The position numbers and the translations under genes are program-made. Positions 47,713 to 60,975 of a DNA stretch of 64,000 nucleotides are shown piece after piece. Under the pieces are notes generated by a model. That model ran no database searches. It worked only from the letters and a program-made list of their open reading frames with translations, and was not told the DNA's origin. The number at the start of each line of letters is the position of its first letter. Within the stretch, counting starts at the first letter, position 1. Source of the DNA: Ascidia mentula (Eukaryota; Chordata; Ascidiacea; Phlebobranchia; Ascidiidae); the NCBI GenBank assembly GCA_947561715.1, contig OX387203.1, positions 124,001 to 188,000 on the forward strand, given 5' to 3'.

Positions 47713-50700
47713 ATGATTGGAAATAATTTTGTTGTTTTTTTCATCTACTTGTGTTTGTTTTGTTCCGCTTTGTCGGTTTTGGCCAAACGAAAAAACATCT
47801 GTCCAGACGCAACGGGATGCAAGTAAGCAATTCATCATAATTCGGTCGCTTAAATTGGACACGGAAAGAATTAATTAATTAAAAAAATTAGTTATAGTGG
47901 AATTAGTCATGCATGAGTGAGCGGGATAAACATTATGATTTTTATGTTTTAGATGCGTCGAATTTCCTCTGAACTCAACCAGGGGGAATTTATTAGTGAC
48001 GTGCAGTGGGGATAACCCCAAAGTGGAACTCGTGCCTCTAACAGACGTTGAAACATTCACGTTTCAAGGTTTGCTCAGAGTTCGCTGCCGGTTGAGGCCG
48101 AGACGTTTTCAATTGGCTACATTTAAACATATTTAAACTATTTTACAAAATATTGGCTCTGTTTTAAAAAATAACTGTAGTTTCACGGATTCTTGTTGGT
48201 TTTATTTCCTTATGTTGGGTCCAATTGTGATTCGACAAAAATACAACAAAACATTTCAATTTTTGTTGACGTTAGTTTGCAAATATTTTCTTTTTGAGCA
48301 GAATTCAATTACAGCAACCCCCGACAACTGACTGTACTTCGAAAAGCGAAGTATTTGAAACGAGTCTCCTTTTTCAAACCGGGTTTTTCGGATTTTTATT
48401 GGGAATGGTTTCCAGGTCAGTGGAAAACTTCTTCATGAAAACCAAAATTCTCATGTTAAATATTTTCAAAGCTTTCTGCAAAACCGTGCACGTGACCTAC
48501 CCCAGGGTCGAAATCAGGTTCGTTGGCCAATCAGAAAACGCCACGTGTACGTTTCCAGAAAACCTAAACGTCAGTTTTCTGCATATGTCGGCGAAAGACG
48601 GAACATCGACAACCCCGTCCTGTTACCCACAATCCATCACTATATTATCGTTCCGGGTATTCCCCTTTTTCAATTTTGCTGCCATGGCAACACCAGGTAG
48701 TAACACGTCATCAACGACGCACATTACCTGGCCGAAATACTTGCGCGCGCTTCAAATCAAAGAAGCAGCTTTTCCCGTAATCGGTGATCACGTGTTTCGT
48801 CACGCACCATTAACCCTCAGAACATTATTGATTGCTAACTGCAAAGTTCCCATTAGGGGGCTTCCCCTTATTTGGCCGGAAAACCTCGAACTTCTACAAC
48901 TTACAAAATGCGACATAAACCACACCAAGGTCATGACCTTTGACCTTCTCAAGCACGTGAAACACCTCATGATCCAACGCAACCACTTAGTGTCGGTTCC
49001 GGGGAATCTACCGCCGTCGCTAGAGGTCATGATTCTTAGTAACAACGACATCAGACTTATTAGCGACACCGCGTGGTCGGGTGTTCCCAATTTGAGGAAG
49101 TTGTGGGTGTCCCGGAACAAGTTGGAATCGATTCCGCTGAACCTTCCCTCTGGAATGATCGAACTCACTCTTTCCTACAACCAGATCGAATATTTTAACT
49201 CAAGAGCCTTCAAGCATTTGACGAAACTCCGACAACTCGATTTGTCGCGAAACAGGTGCGAACTTTCACGTATTCAAAAATCGCGTGACGTCACATGTCG
49301 CTCGTGCATGACGTCAGCTCTTCTGAAGCGAGAAAAAAGTTTCACGGAGGAATATAGAATCCAACCTTAAACCACGTGATTAATCCTATAAACCCACATT
49401 GTGACGTCATACTTGCCATAACTGAGTCAAACTTTTTTACGACGCGGAATCTCGTGACTGAAATTCGATTTTTCCTCAGGTTGTTGAATATGCCGGTTAA
49501 CCTCCCCAGTACGATGACGAGTCTCAATATCGGCTTCAATCGTATCGCGTTCGTTCACTCCTCAGAAAACTACGAATTCTGTGTCAATTGTTCTTTGTTC
49601 CACGTGACCGGGAATCCTTGGGTTTGTGACGAAAACTTCATCACAATGTTGATCTGGATCGAACGGCATCCGGTCATCGTTAGATCTGTGTACAAACTTA
49701 AAGGGAGGTGTGCCGCAATACAACAAGGTCGGTTGGTTTTCCTTTAACTTCGGCGTTTTCTTTAACTTTTCTTCTTTGGGTTCAGGATTTTCTTTGCAAG
49801 ATGTTTTTCTGGTGAAAGAATATCACAAAGATCTAACGCGAATCTCGAACAACACTTGTCAATTTAATGTCACAAACCTTTATTGCGTCAACAATGGATT
49901 ATACGAATTCCCGCCAAATCCCCCGCTTAAAGTTATTCGAATCGAGATTCGACAAAATCAGAATCTCACAAAAGTCCCGGATGGAATTTACGTCACGCAG
50001 ACCGAGATGACAGAGTAAGTTTACCGTGACTCAACAGATAATTGCTATTACCAAACCGAAACAACTTCAAACAGACAGATGACTTGGGACTATTTATCAT
50101 ATTTTATATTTTTGCGTAGGTTGAATTTGAACCAGAACTCTCTGACGTCATTCCCACATGACCTGCCTCCGTCACTGGAGCGTCTTTCATTACGTAACAA
50201 TCGTATCAGAGCCATCACAAGTGAAGACCAACCCACGATAAACAGACTGACCCGACTCAAACAACTTTACCTCGATGATAATGACATCACAATCGTTTAC
50301 GATTATCAACTCACGCCCATGACGTCAATACGGTGGATCGGTCTCCATGGAAACCCGTTGGTGCGTCATGACAACTATAGGATAATTTACAAACCAAGGC
50401 ATACAATTGAAGTTGTTTCTCTCATCCGTGTCTAGCGTTGTGACTGCTCGATGCAATCCCTGATGAAGTATTTGGATGAGAAGATAGGACTCGACCGTTC
50501 GTTGCTCGGCGTCGTCCACACAACACCAAGATGTGCTTCCCCACCGATATCCGCTGGACGATCAATTATTCATCTTACAGGAATTTTTACGTAAGTGTGA
50601 CGTCGGGCGGAGATGACGTCATAAACGATGTTTTTCTACGCAGCTACCACTTCCGGTGTTTACCTGCAAGATGCAACTGGGAGAATACGTCACTAAACTG

Positions 50701-53077
50701 CTCGCGAGCGACACAAGTGGTAGAAGATCAACCAAGTGACGTGTAAAACACGTGACCTGATGATTGTTTGTTTCCCAGGCGATAAACACGCGGATCCCCT
50801 CCACCCCCGGGGAACTACCTTATTTACCCCACAACACATACTGGCAAAGTTTGGACCTCAGTGGTTTGGATTTAACGGAAAGTGTCGTAGATTTGAGGAA
50901 TTTGAGCAGATTATCGGAATTAAATTTGCACGGTGAAAAATGTTTTCTAACAGAATTTGACGATGAACTTTCCAATAAAAATTTTTCCCTACAGATAATC
51001 GGATGACGTCACTCCCACCTAAACTTCCACTCAGCTTACGTCATCTCGACGTTTCGCGCAACAATATCACGTCACTGTTTACGTCGTCGAATACGTCAGA
51101 GAACTTGAAAGGTTTAAAAACACTGGACTTGAGTTGGAACAAGATGAGGTTCTACACCAACTGTGACGTAATAAAGGCTCTTCCATTGTTACGTCACAAA
51201 TTATGTATTTCTACAGTACATTCTCGAAGGAAGAAATTTCGTTTTTCGTCGGTTTGGATCGCGTGGAATTAGCGGGGAATCCCCTACATTGCGATTGCGA
51301 TTCAAGTTCGTTTGTGATTTGGATGAAATCGAACGAGAATTTAACGAAATTTTTAAACTTAAAGGTAGAATTCAACTCCTTGCGAACCAATATCAAAACG
51401 TCACAACTTGAAATATATCATTTTTAGAATCTTACTTGCACGGGGTCGGATGGTAGCGTGTATGACGTCATCAAAATTACGGAAGATCAGTACTGCCCTC
51501 CAGTGGACAGTTGGAAAATGAAAGTGGCATCAATTTGTGCAGTTGTAGCACTTTTGTTGTTTGTTGTAATTCTCAGCATTTACCTGCATAAGGTAAGAAG
51601 AAAAACATTGAAATATTGGGGGAATTTACATTTTAATACACACGGTCACGGTCAAGGTCAAGGTCAAAGTATGGAACGGGGGCTAAGGTTGTCGTGACGT
51701 CACCTTAAATTAGATAACCTCGCGAAAGAAATTTTGGGTAAAAAACTGTTTATAATCGTAAGGAAGGTTGGTTGGGTGGCAACCGAAACATTTGGTTATC
51801 GTGGTGCTTCTGACAGTTGGATAGATGTATGTTGTGTTTCTAACGGCTGATCAAATATATTCCTTTGCTTTCATTCAATACATAAACAAAGCTAACAAAC
51901 TTCCAGCAGCAAAATCATAATAATCCTAAAATACATGAAAAGACCGGGAAAAACTTTACAAAATCCCAAACGATAAACAGTTAATTTGAACCAACGTCTC
52001 GAGTCGTAACATTCGACATTGTTGTTAAGATTGTTCACAAATCTCAGTTCACAAAGAAAATCGCGGCGCGCATGAATCACCCGCTTCCAAATTAACCAAG
52101 CGGAACGCGGAAACAAATTTGCCTCTGGGAAATTCCAACCATTTGTTCTCGAGAGATTCGATTACTCTGAATTTTCTTCCATTCCGCGATCACGTAATGT
52201 CGCTTGAATGACGTAATAAGATTTAGACAAATTCTGGGACTCAGTTTCGCGGAATGTGACGTCACAATGTAGTTTCTTCTTTTATGACCAAATAAAGCCA
52301 CAGAATAATTTTTCATAAGTACAAAAGAAATTGGAAATAATTTGTCACAAATATTTCCCTCAGCGACGAAAGAACAAAGGTCGTGACGTCATAGTAGACG
52401 GATTCCAGAATCTTCTCTGGCGGGAAACACAAGCTGCAGAAGAATTGTATGCTGCTAACAAAGGGTATCCCCCTGTTGCATTCCTGTATGACGCGTTTGT
52501 TTCATTTGATTCGGCGGACGAAGAATTCGTTTTTCAACTCGTGGAGGTAAAAGTTTATTCGAAAATACAAGATTTGTTCCAGAAATATTTTAAATTTAAA
52601 AGAACTTTTGTGACTTTTCTTATTTATCTGAGATTTTTACACAAAACTATTTAGAGATTATTTGAAACCAAGTCGATAATTTTTGTTCATAACAAACATA
52701 TTTGTTCTCTAACAAAGGAATTGGAATCACGCCGCGGTCGTAAGGTTTGTTTCCACATGCGAGATTTTATCGCGGGTCGAAGAATCGCAGACAATATCGT
52801 GCAAATGATGTCACAATCGCGTCACGTGGTCATGATTCTATCAAGTAAATTCCTGAGCAGTGATTGGTGCAAATACGAAGCGACCGTCGCGATGCAGAGG
52901 TTACACGTCACAATGGACAGGAAACTCGTTGTTCCCATAATGATTGAGGTAGGTCACGATATTCAGAAGGTTAGAAGTGATTTTGTTTCTCAATTTTGTG
53001 GAATTTTGAAACGAAGTTGGATTATCAATTCTGCGGAACCCAACTACCGTATTAACTCGATTGTAAGCCGCACGTAA
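47713..53077 (+). CDS. TLR: Toll-like receptor with several cysteine clusters (1085 aa, 15 exons)
   Basis: Exons: 47713-47822, 47953-48068, 48302-48415, 48472-49255, 49480-49727, 49786-50014, 50120-50360, 50436-50590, 50644-50740, 50779-50932, 50995-51148, 51217-51364, 51428-51592, 52364-52546 and 52718-53077. Signal peptide (VVFFIYLCLFCSAL); first leucine-rich block ending in an LRRCT (GNPWVCDENF); then an LRRNT-like CQFNVTNLYC, a second LRR block and LRRCT (GNPL-RCDCSMQ); then CLPARCNW...LNC, a third LRR block and LRRCT (GNPLHCDCDS); TM helix; cytoplasmic TIR with YDAFVSFDSADEEF, RDFIAGRRIADNI and SSKFLSSDWCKYEA. It senses microbial or endogenous ligands and signals through TIR adaptors. 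The last 30 codons could be replaced by a further exon if the GTAGGT after PIMIE is used. Several donors (GTTCTA, GTGTAA) are weak but needed for phase. Confidence 0.92.
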
Positions 53078-54330
53078 ATGTTAAAGGCAAACTTAGTTGC
53101 CCTAAAACAATAATTGTCAACAAATCTGTCGTTTAAAATTGACAGATACGCAGACAATCTTGGGCATAAAACATATTGGTAAAAGTGAATTTCCTTGAAA
53201 CACAGAGCGCAGACAAAATACCGGCTTGACGTTAAATAATGTACTCGATTATAAACCGCACAAGGTTAAACAACTTTATAAACCTCGGCTTACGATCGAG
53301 TGAACACGGAATATTCTACAAGCTCCGAATTTATTTCTCTGAAAGGATTTCCCGAAAACTGACGAATTGAGTCGGAATCTTCAAACTCTCATCTCGGTTA
53401 ACCCGCCAATATATCTACCGCATGGTGGCGCTGCCGAGTGGAAAAAGTTTTGGGGAAAACTTGACAGCGCCGTTGGTGGCGGAAAGTTGCAACCGCAAGA
53501 CAAGTGAGGAAAACCCGACATTGAATGAAATGACCCAGAATGTTGAATCAATCACTACACAATGAACCTCTGCAACCTGATTGTGACATCACACGTTCAA
53601 TAAATCGATTATGGCGTCCCTGGGACACTGCAGTGGCAGATGGTTTTACAATTGATTTTTGTTCATCACGTTTGTTCGTCTGTCACGTAACTATCGCAAA
53701 TCGCAATTATTACGTCAAAATAATTTTCGTGTGAGCGAGTAAGTTCTGCTTGTTTGTATTCGAATTAAACAAACTCAAATTCATCCTGTATTTTATTTTG
53801 AATCCAGAAACTTCGAAACATTTTGCAACAAAACAAAAAAATAACTTCAAAATATGAATAAATTTACTGATAAAAAAACATGTTAAATGACGTAACAACA
53901 CCGGCAAACAATGACCTTTGTGTCGTTAAGAATGAAACAATTCAAGCATTCTACATTAGGACAAAGCAATTAGAAATCTTTTGTGACGTCACAGAGGGCA
54001 TTGTTGGTCGGGGCGGCGGCGGATCTTGTTGTAATTAATCTGGGGATCGGAGACTGCCGGGAGATTAGAGCGCTGTCGTTGCCTGGCAACCCGTGAAAGG
54101 ATTTGGGTCAGTTAATTATTAACAATCGATTATTGGAGGTCGATTTGCTGATGGGCAAAAACTGCACGCAGGGGGTTTGAATGTTCTGAAATTTTGACAT
54201 TTTTTAACGCTACTTGCTTCAAACGAAGGTTTTTTTTGTAAAATAATACAAGCAGGAAAATGTTGTAAAAGCCTTAAAACACAAATTACATCGAATTGAG
54301 ATAAGTCAGGGATTGTGTGGAGTTCTGGAA
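53078..54330. other. intergenic region between convergent genes
   Basis: Shared 3' flank of the TLR (+) and Na/K-ATPase beta (-) genes. AATAAA occurs near 53599 on plus; its complement at 53792-53797 could serve the minus gene. No coding exon was seen. Confidence 0.55.
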
Positions 54331-57300
54331 TTAATCGATTCTCATGACAAAGGAATAATATCCAACTCGCATTCTCATGTCGTCCAAGATGTTCTTCGCA
54401 TAAACTTTGCAGTTCACGTTGATATCTTGACCCGTCTGTGATGGATAACATGATTTAAAAATAGTAATTATTTTAATTATTGGCAACAATTCTTAGAAAA
54501 CCAAAATATAATATACATTTACACCCAGAAAGCAAACTTACAGTAACGTTGTTGAACTGAACGGCCACCACTGGAGATCTGTAGTTAGGGTCCAAATTGT
54601 TTCCGTAATATGGATAATATTTGAACTCAATACCGCCATCTGCTGGGTAATATGATGTTTGTGAGCTTACTTGGTTGCTGTCGCCGTTCAAGTTCACATA
54701 ATCTGCTGGTTTCTGTAAGTTGACAAACATTTTAATTGAAATCAACAACAATTTTGTCAGCTGAAAAGCCAAGCAAGACTTCCACTTTGTGGTGACTATA
54801 CATCCACCACTAACCATTGGACATCAAACTAGGTGTAACCCACCGGAAACAATATATCAAGGAATTTTACAAACAAGGTTGTGTAACTATTCTAAAGCTT
54901 GTTGCTTTTTTTGTTAAACTTCTGATAATAAGTTAGATATAAATGAACTTACTCTTCCATAGCACGCTGCATATATCAGTAGAGGGTTGTAGGCCTTCTG
55001 ACGGACTTGTAGGACCTCACTTAAAGGGGGGGCTTTTGATTCAGCGGTCCCAGTGACCTTGGAAATATCTGTGTAACCAACAGGAAACCAGTTGATGATC
55101 TGCAACAAGAAATATGTTTAAAATATCGAGGATGAAAAAATAGAGTGAAAACCCACACATGTAAAAAAATCTTCTGTATTTGATCAGTTTCATAAAATAG
55201 TTACGTTTTGTAACTAATCAGATCAAAGGTAAAGAAAAATCACAAATTCACCTTATTAACTTTGACGAGGATACACGGTTTCCCCACATCATAACCATAA
55301 GGAGATTGGGCACAAGGTCCCAGTTGGTTTTTGTCGAACGCACATGGAACGTTTATTTCATTATCAGCAAATTTCTGGAAGTTCCCGACTTTTTGGTTGG
55401 TGCAGTTTCTGAATGCTGGCGCACTCTGGTTTACATTCGAGTAAGCTGGAACAACATTTTATTTCATTAAAATCACATAAACAACTGTATATTGTAGCAT
55501 TTTTCTTTAAATTGTTAACTTATACTTTTTGCACACTTTATACCTGGACATATACGAGGATAAATTACTTATTTTAAGGCAAATAAATAAAGTTTTCGAA
55601 CCATAGAGGAAAGTAGTCATTTGGTCGACCAGAGGTTTGTACGTTTTTTCATCTCCGACTGTGAATTTGATGTCTGAGTTCAAAGCTTGGCGGGAGTTTA
55701 GTCTGGGTTGGATCGACATTCCTAACAAAATAGTAAGAAAATCTCATGAGCATTTGTGAACACAGAATATTTGTAAAAGCAAAATTCCTAAATGTAAAAA
55801 TATTGTAGAATTTTTTTAAGTTGAGCGATTTTTTTTAAGTTGAGCGATTGTTGCTCAAAAAGATTGAAAAAAATATCTTACAATTTACCGAATTATTACC
55901 TGGGGTTTGGAGCCTGGTTTGAAATCTTGGTACATTCTTGTCAAGGGTGCTCAGAACAATGCTGATGGATGCAGCGAACAATGCAGCCAGGAAAGAGTAG
56001 TAGAATAGGTAGAACACAAGGATTCTTCCTATAAAAAAATAATAATATTAAAAAATATCAACTTATAAATTTAAAACTAATGTGTCAAAAACAATAACAT
56101 TGTATTTTTTTTATAAATATTTGAAAGACTTGTTATGTTTGGATGTAGATTTCGTGCAGTTTGTGATCAAATATTTTTTACCCCAGCTGTTGGCATCTCT
56201 GCCCAACACAGTTTTTTCCTCGGTATTAACCAAAAACTTCCGGAAATCGTAAAAAGTTCGAGCAGCGACCACATTCCATGGTTCCTTCTTCTTTTCACCC
56301 ATGTTCGAGATAATTAAAATATTTTAAACTCTATCCGATTAAATCTGGAAACCCCATAAGCAAAATTAATATATAGGAACACAAAGAATCCTCAATCACA
56401 AATATCAAACAAATCTTGGTTTAATCGTGAATAACTGATAACTATAGACTGGAAAGACAATCAAATAATTTACAAAATTACTTTCCTATCAGCATACAAA
56501 CTATTTGTCTAAAATATCCCCAATTTACAATCATCTGGCTCCCATTACTCCCAGCAAATATAAAACAGTCGAAAATCTGTTAAATTTCAACGGTCTAAAA
56601 AAACCCGAATTCTGCAGTGGTTTGACCTGGAAAATTTCAACAGAATATTCAGCTTTAAAACAAGCCAACACATTTATAGCAAAGACACAGCTGAGCAACC
56701 AAGCATTTAACTGTAGTCTGGTTCGTTTCTTGGTAAAAATTTCCACCACATCAGCACCCGGCAGCCAGCATAGCAGATTCCTGCCACGCATCGAAACTCA
56801 ACACGAATTTCCGCGGTGTAACCCAACATAAATAAAACAATTACTTCTTCAACACCGTCCCACAGTCCGAGTTTGCTCGTGTGTTTTACTGTGGAGCAAG
56901 GTCGGTTTATATACAGTGGCCGGCGTGGAAACGACAGATGCACAATTTTCATAAAATACAGATTAAAAGATTACGAGTCGTTTTATGTTGAAGCGGATTT
57001 AATGCTGAACGTTTTAATTTCTCCCAGAGAAACCGTGGCGTCGCTCAACGTTTGCATCGCACTCTGTTTATGCGGTTTCGTTTTCAGATTGTTGTAGAAA
57101 GTTAGTTGTTAAGTTTGTTAAGTCAGAAAAAATACTACAAGGTGGCAGAAAAAATGCTAGGCGAATCTACTACGTCATATTTTCATTGAAGTTCACCAAA
57201 AACTCAAAAACATTCGCGTAAAATTAACACTGCGTCATCTACCTCAATCAGCTTGATACAAATCAGAAGCAGTAATAATCTGGACGTTTCAGAAAATATT

Positions 57301-59312
57301 TTAAACCCGTCACCACCTGACAGCATGGTGGACTGGTTGAATAGTTAAATGAGGAGGAAGCGTGGATTTCTTTACAAAGTGGAGGTGGCCGCGTTTCTGC
57401 CTCGGGCAATTCAGTGAAAGTCAGATAAAAAAGCTCAACGTTGAAAGAAGAGAGGTGTTAGCGGGAATACGAGAATAAAAAGCTTTACAATTTACTTTGT
57501 TTAACTCCCGTTGTGTAAAGAATCGTTAGAAAGCCACACAAAAGAACAATAAAGTGAGATAGACTCCAGTAAAAAGCCTGAAGCAATGTTACGAATCCTA
57601 GTTAACAACGGTATTGATCAGGTGGAGAAGTTATGAGGAGACAACACAAAATATTCATCATCAGAATTCATCATCAACATTTTTAAAGGTGGGTGTGGTC
57701 ACGTGAGAGTTTGTGTGTTGTGATTGGTGGAGGCCAGGTGCGGAAGTTGCGTAATATGTGACGTTGCTACGAGTTTAGTGTGTTAGGAGTGAATCAACCT
57801 TGCTACCTTGTGTTGACTAAATAGTTGATTGTGGCATTGTTTTACTTGCTGCATTGTGAAAAGTAAAAATATATATATTTAACGTTTTACAAATGTTTGT
57901 ATTAAAAATATTTTATCACCAAAGTTTGGGAAGTTTTTGTCCTTTTTCCAACAATTCGTTTGTGGCAAGATAACCGTAACCTTATCGCATCTGTTTAATC
58001 TCGAAGCGCGGTTAAATAACGCGACCTTCGTCCTACAGAGCAAGGTGATCGCGAACATTCCAAACCGGCATGGGCGGATCACGTGATCATGCGCGCGCAC
58101 GACCGGCGAGTATCGGAAAACTACAGGAGTTGTTCGGTTGCATATTTGAACGAACACAGCCCGCCATCTTAACCTCCCATGACTGCTTTCACCAAGATGT
58201 TTTCCTACTTCAGGTCGACGTAATTGGAAGTACTCAACAAGTTACCATGACATTAACTCGCGACGAAACACAATTTTGACACAAAACACCTTTTGATTTT
58301 TAAACAGCAGTGAAATGTTTGGTAAGACACTTTGAAAGTTGACCCCTTGATTTTTGCATCCAAATAAAACTTAGCAATTGTATTTAATTTTATTTAATCT
58401 TGCTTAGTTTGAAATGTCATTTTCTTGTTCTGTTGAAGGTGTTTCCTTTCAACCAGAAGTGTGATATTGCACAACAGAAATAACGACTTGATTCACAACC
58501 GGTAAACACCACTGTGTTATGTTTGGTGACAAGTGATTCAAAACAAGAGACAATGAGGTATAATACTAAACAACACAATCATTGCAACAAATACCTGCAT
58601 AACATTGTTATGTTGAACCACACATTATATCCAACATTATGAAAATTAAATGAAGTTTGAGCATTTTATGGCCATTATTGTTTTGTAGATTGTTATGAAA
58701 ATTTATTTTATTTTGTTGCCAAACAGCTTGTGAATTCAGAAACAAACTTTTACATTTAGAATGCCATACAAGTACAGAATGCCATACAAGTAGAGAATGA
58801 CTTCGTGGCAAGTTTTGCGATCCAGCAACTTTTACTGCTCAAGCAAATATTTGCCAAACGTGAGTCAAGTCAACTTGATTTACAACTAGTTCAACTTTAT
58901 GAGAAGGTTATAATATGCTTGGTTTGATTTATTCCCATTATTTAACTTCATGTCAAATGTAAATATATTTGTTTTTGTGCAAATGTGTTACTTGATATTC
59001 TTTACATATATTTTTGTGCTTATTTTGGTTTCTATTTTAAGTTGTGTTAATTTCTTCTTCGTTAAAAACAAAACATTTTAATCTATATAAAAACATTCAA
59101 ATTTGTATCACTTAAATCATACAAAATACATAATTATAACAAGATTGTTGTATCTTACCCCAGCTTTTTCCACCCCTTCCGAGGACAGTCTTGTTGGTTG
59201 GATCCCACAAAAACTTTGTGAAATCCGTCCACTTCTCTCCAGCACTTCGAAAGAATCCGGCAACACAGCCAATGTCCTCACCCTCGTCGCTACTATTGGT
59301 GCTTCTTGGCAT
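54331..59312 (-). CDS. ATP1B: Na+/K+-ATPase beta subunit, two alternative first exons
   Basis: Common exons: 56028-55900, 55721-55602, 55445-55252, 55099-54953, 54712-54542 and 54435-54331. Alternative first exons: 59312-59159 (51 residues, MPRSTNSSDEGED...) and 56302-56182 (40 residues, MGEKKKEPWN...). Both end in VLGR..xSWG with the same phase. The protein is a type II membrane glycoprotein: a cytoplasmic tail with the family FLW/FLV...LGR...SW motif, one TM helix (FYLFYYSFLAALFAASISI), a PRFQTRLQTPG neck, then an ectodomain with paired cysteines (NCTNQ, VPCAF, GPCAQSPYGYD, KPCILVKVNK) and a C-terminal NVNCKVYAKNI. It chaperones and stabilises the alpha subunit and supports K+ occlusion. 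It ends at TAA 54331. Beta-2/3 or H,K-ATPase beta assignment cannot be settled by eye. Confidence 0.93.
56182..56302 (-). CDS. ATP1B: alternative first exon (1B) of Na/K-ATPase beta
   Basis: ATG at 56302; 40 codons plus one base; donor GTAAAA at 56181. It ends TVLGRDANSWG, parallel to TVLGRGGKSWG of exon 1A about 3 kb upstream. The nearer position and different tail imply a second promoter between 56303 and about 57500. Confidence 0.85.
56303..59158. other. first intron of the long ATP1B form and promoter region of exon 1B
   Basis: About 2.9 kb with no other exon that I can support. It holds a GATCACGTGATC-type palindrome near 58076 and AT-rich simple sequence near 57860. Confidence 0.5.
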
Positions 59313-60711
59313 TTTCGTTTAATTTTTTTCTACAAATTGAAAACTTAAACTTCCTGTTAAGCACAAAAACTTTAATATTTAATTGAGCTATGCGGATCCT
59401 AACAACGTTTAACCCAGTTGCAGCCAAACGGCAAAACTTGAACATTTAACAAAATGTAAATTATTAAGCCCTCATGCAAACTATTGCATTGGGAAACTAT
59501 TTTTCTATTTTTTTTTAAACTATTATTTGCTAATGAAATTCGCTCCACACTTTCACAGTAACCACGCCCAACCTTGGTTCAGTTCCAGTAAGTTTGGAAT
59601 ATAGCAGTAACACACAACCACACAAGCTGCTTCATAAATAAATCAGGCCGACAACTGTCAAGAGAAAAAAGCGCCCTAGTTAAAACAGCTGCATGGCGAC
59701 TGACCTCGAAAACCCTTTCACTGTTTACGATTCGCAATGTATGTAAAGCTCATTATGCAAACTATTTGATGACAATTTGCTCCGAAATTATTTCAAGTCT
59801 ATCGAAAAGAATTGAAAAAATAAAGTTTTTTTTGAAGCAATTCACAGTTACAGCATCAACATAATAGTTGGAGGATGCCGAAATATTTTCCCTTCGTTTG
59901 GTCGCAGTAAAACCAGCACTAACTCAACCACGCTTTACAACAAACATTATTAAGTTTGCCGTCATTTTCTTGGGTGTCAGTAATTTATTAACATTCCATC
60001 TCCCCCCATGATTTTGGAAAAAAAATAGAATCGATGGCGCCCTCCCACGGGAAATTAAAACGCGGTCGCCATCAACATCACAATCAACTTCTTCCAATAT
60101 ATTGATTTGTTCTGACACAAAAACTAATCTTAAATTCAATTGCAGTGTGGCCATTTTCTTTTTTTATTTGATACGGTCATTATGCTGTACAAAATCTTTG
60201 TATCTGTATGTGTTTATTTGTCTTTCGTGCCCAACTACAATGCAAAACCCCTTTCTTGTTTTTTTGTCTGACTCTTTTCTTTTGAAAAAAAATACATAGA
60301 TGCGATTACATGGTATATTACTGGGTACATGAAAGCAATTTACAAAAGCTTAAGTGCTCCGGTGCATTTAACCCACAATTTACAAAGTCTATTGGTAAGA
60401 AGATACTCACCAGTAAACCAACGTCGAAGCCAGAGCTAACTGATAACGGTAATAAGTTCAAACGATTAACAATTTCAAGGTCAAGCAAGTTGAGCAATAT
60501 TGACATTATTTGACCACAAGAGGTGCCAAAACCAACACCTCGTCAGCCAGATGTGTTAATTCCTTTAAAACGGGAGTGCAAATCTTACAAACGGCAATGA
60601 CGACACGATTAAGCAACAGTTTCTAAACATACAACAGCTGAAAACAAGCAATTCTTTTACCATTACAATTCCTTATGACGTCATACAGACAAACTGTGAC
60701 TTAACAAACGA
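59313..60711. other. intergenic region upstream of ATP1B exon 1A
   Basis: Should contain the distal ATP1B promoter. AT-rich, with no coding exon recognised. Confidence 0.5.
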
Positions 60712-60975
60712 CTAAACCCTGTTTTCCTCCTGGACTCGATAATCGGGTGAATAAGGAGACACATTGGCTCCTATTCCGTTGACGCCGACGTTACCATCTT
60801 CCTCCTCAACCTCCTCGAATGCGTCATTCTCATAGATGACGTCAGCTGGTGGGTATTCCCCCACAGATTTAGTTGGGGATACATCAGCCACCGACTTTCT
60901 GTGGTTCAACAGCTTTCTTGTGGCTGGTCTTGGCTTCCGACGAGCTGTTTTCTGGAACCGATGAGATTTCCGAAT
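60712..60975 (-). CDS. possible alternative last exon of DUOXA (or separate small gene)
   Basis: An 87-codon open frame preceded by a CCACAG acceptor at phase 0, which fits the donor at 62387 of the DUOXA gene. It starts basic (IRKSHRFQKTARRKPRP) and ends acidic with IYENDAFEEVEEEDG. The canonical DUOXA last exon (62180-61965) has the same layout: basic start, ENPGF, acidic end. An ATG twelve bases before the acceptor position (60987) would also allow an independent 91-residue protein. Transcript data would be needed to decide. Confidence 0.5.
   Translation of the reverse strand: MRKSHRFQKTARRKPRPATRKLLNHRKSVADVSPTKSVGEYPPADVIYENDAFEEVEEEDGNVGVNGIGANVSPYSPDYRVQEENRV

Noticed and set aside
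48294-48471. Continuous long frame through the 5' part of the TLR exon
   Set aside because: Phase and composition support exon 3 in another frame (NYSNPRQLTVLRKAKYL) ending at 48415, then an intron to 48472; the long frame's first part is intronic or out of frame.
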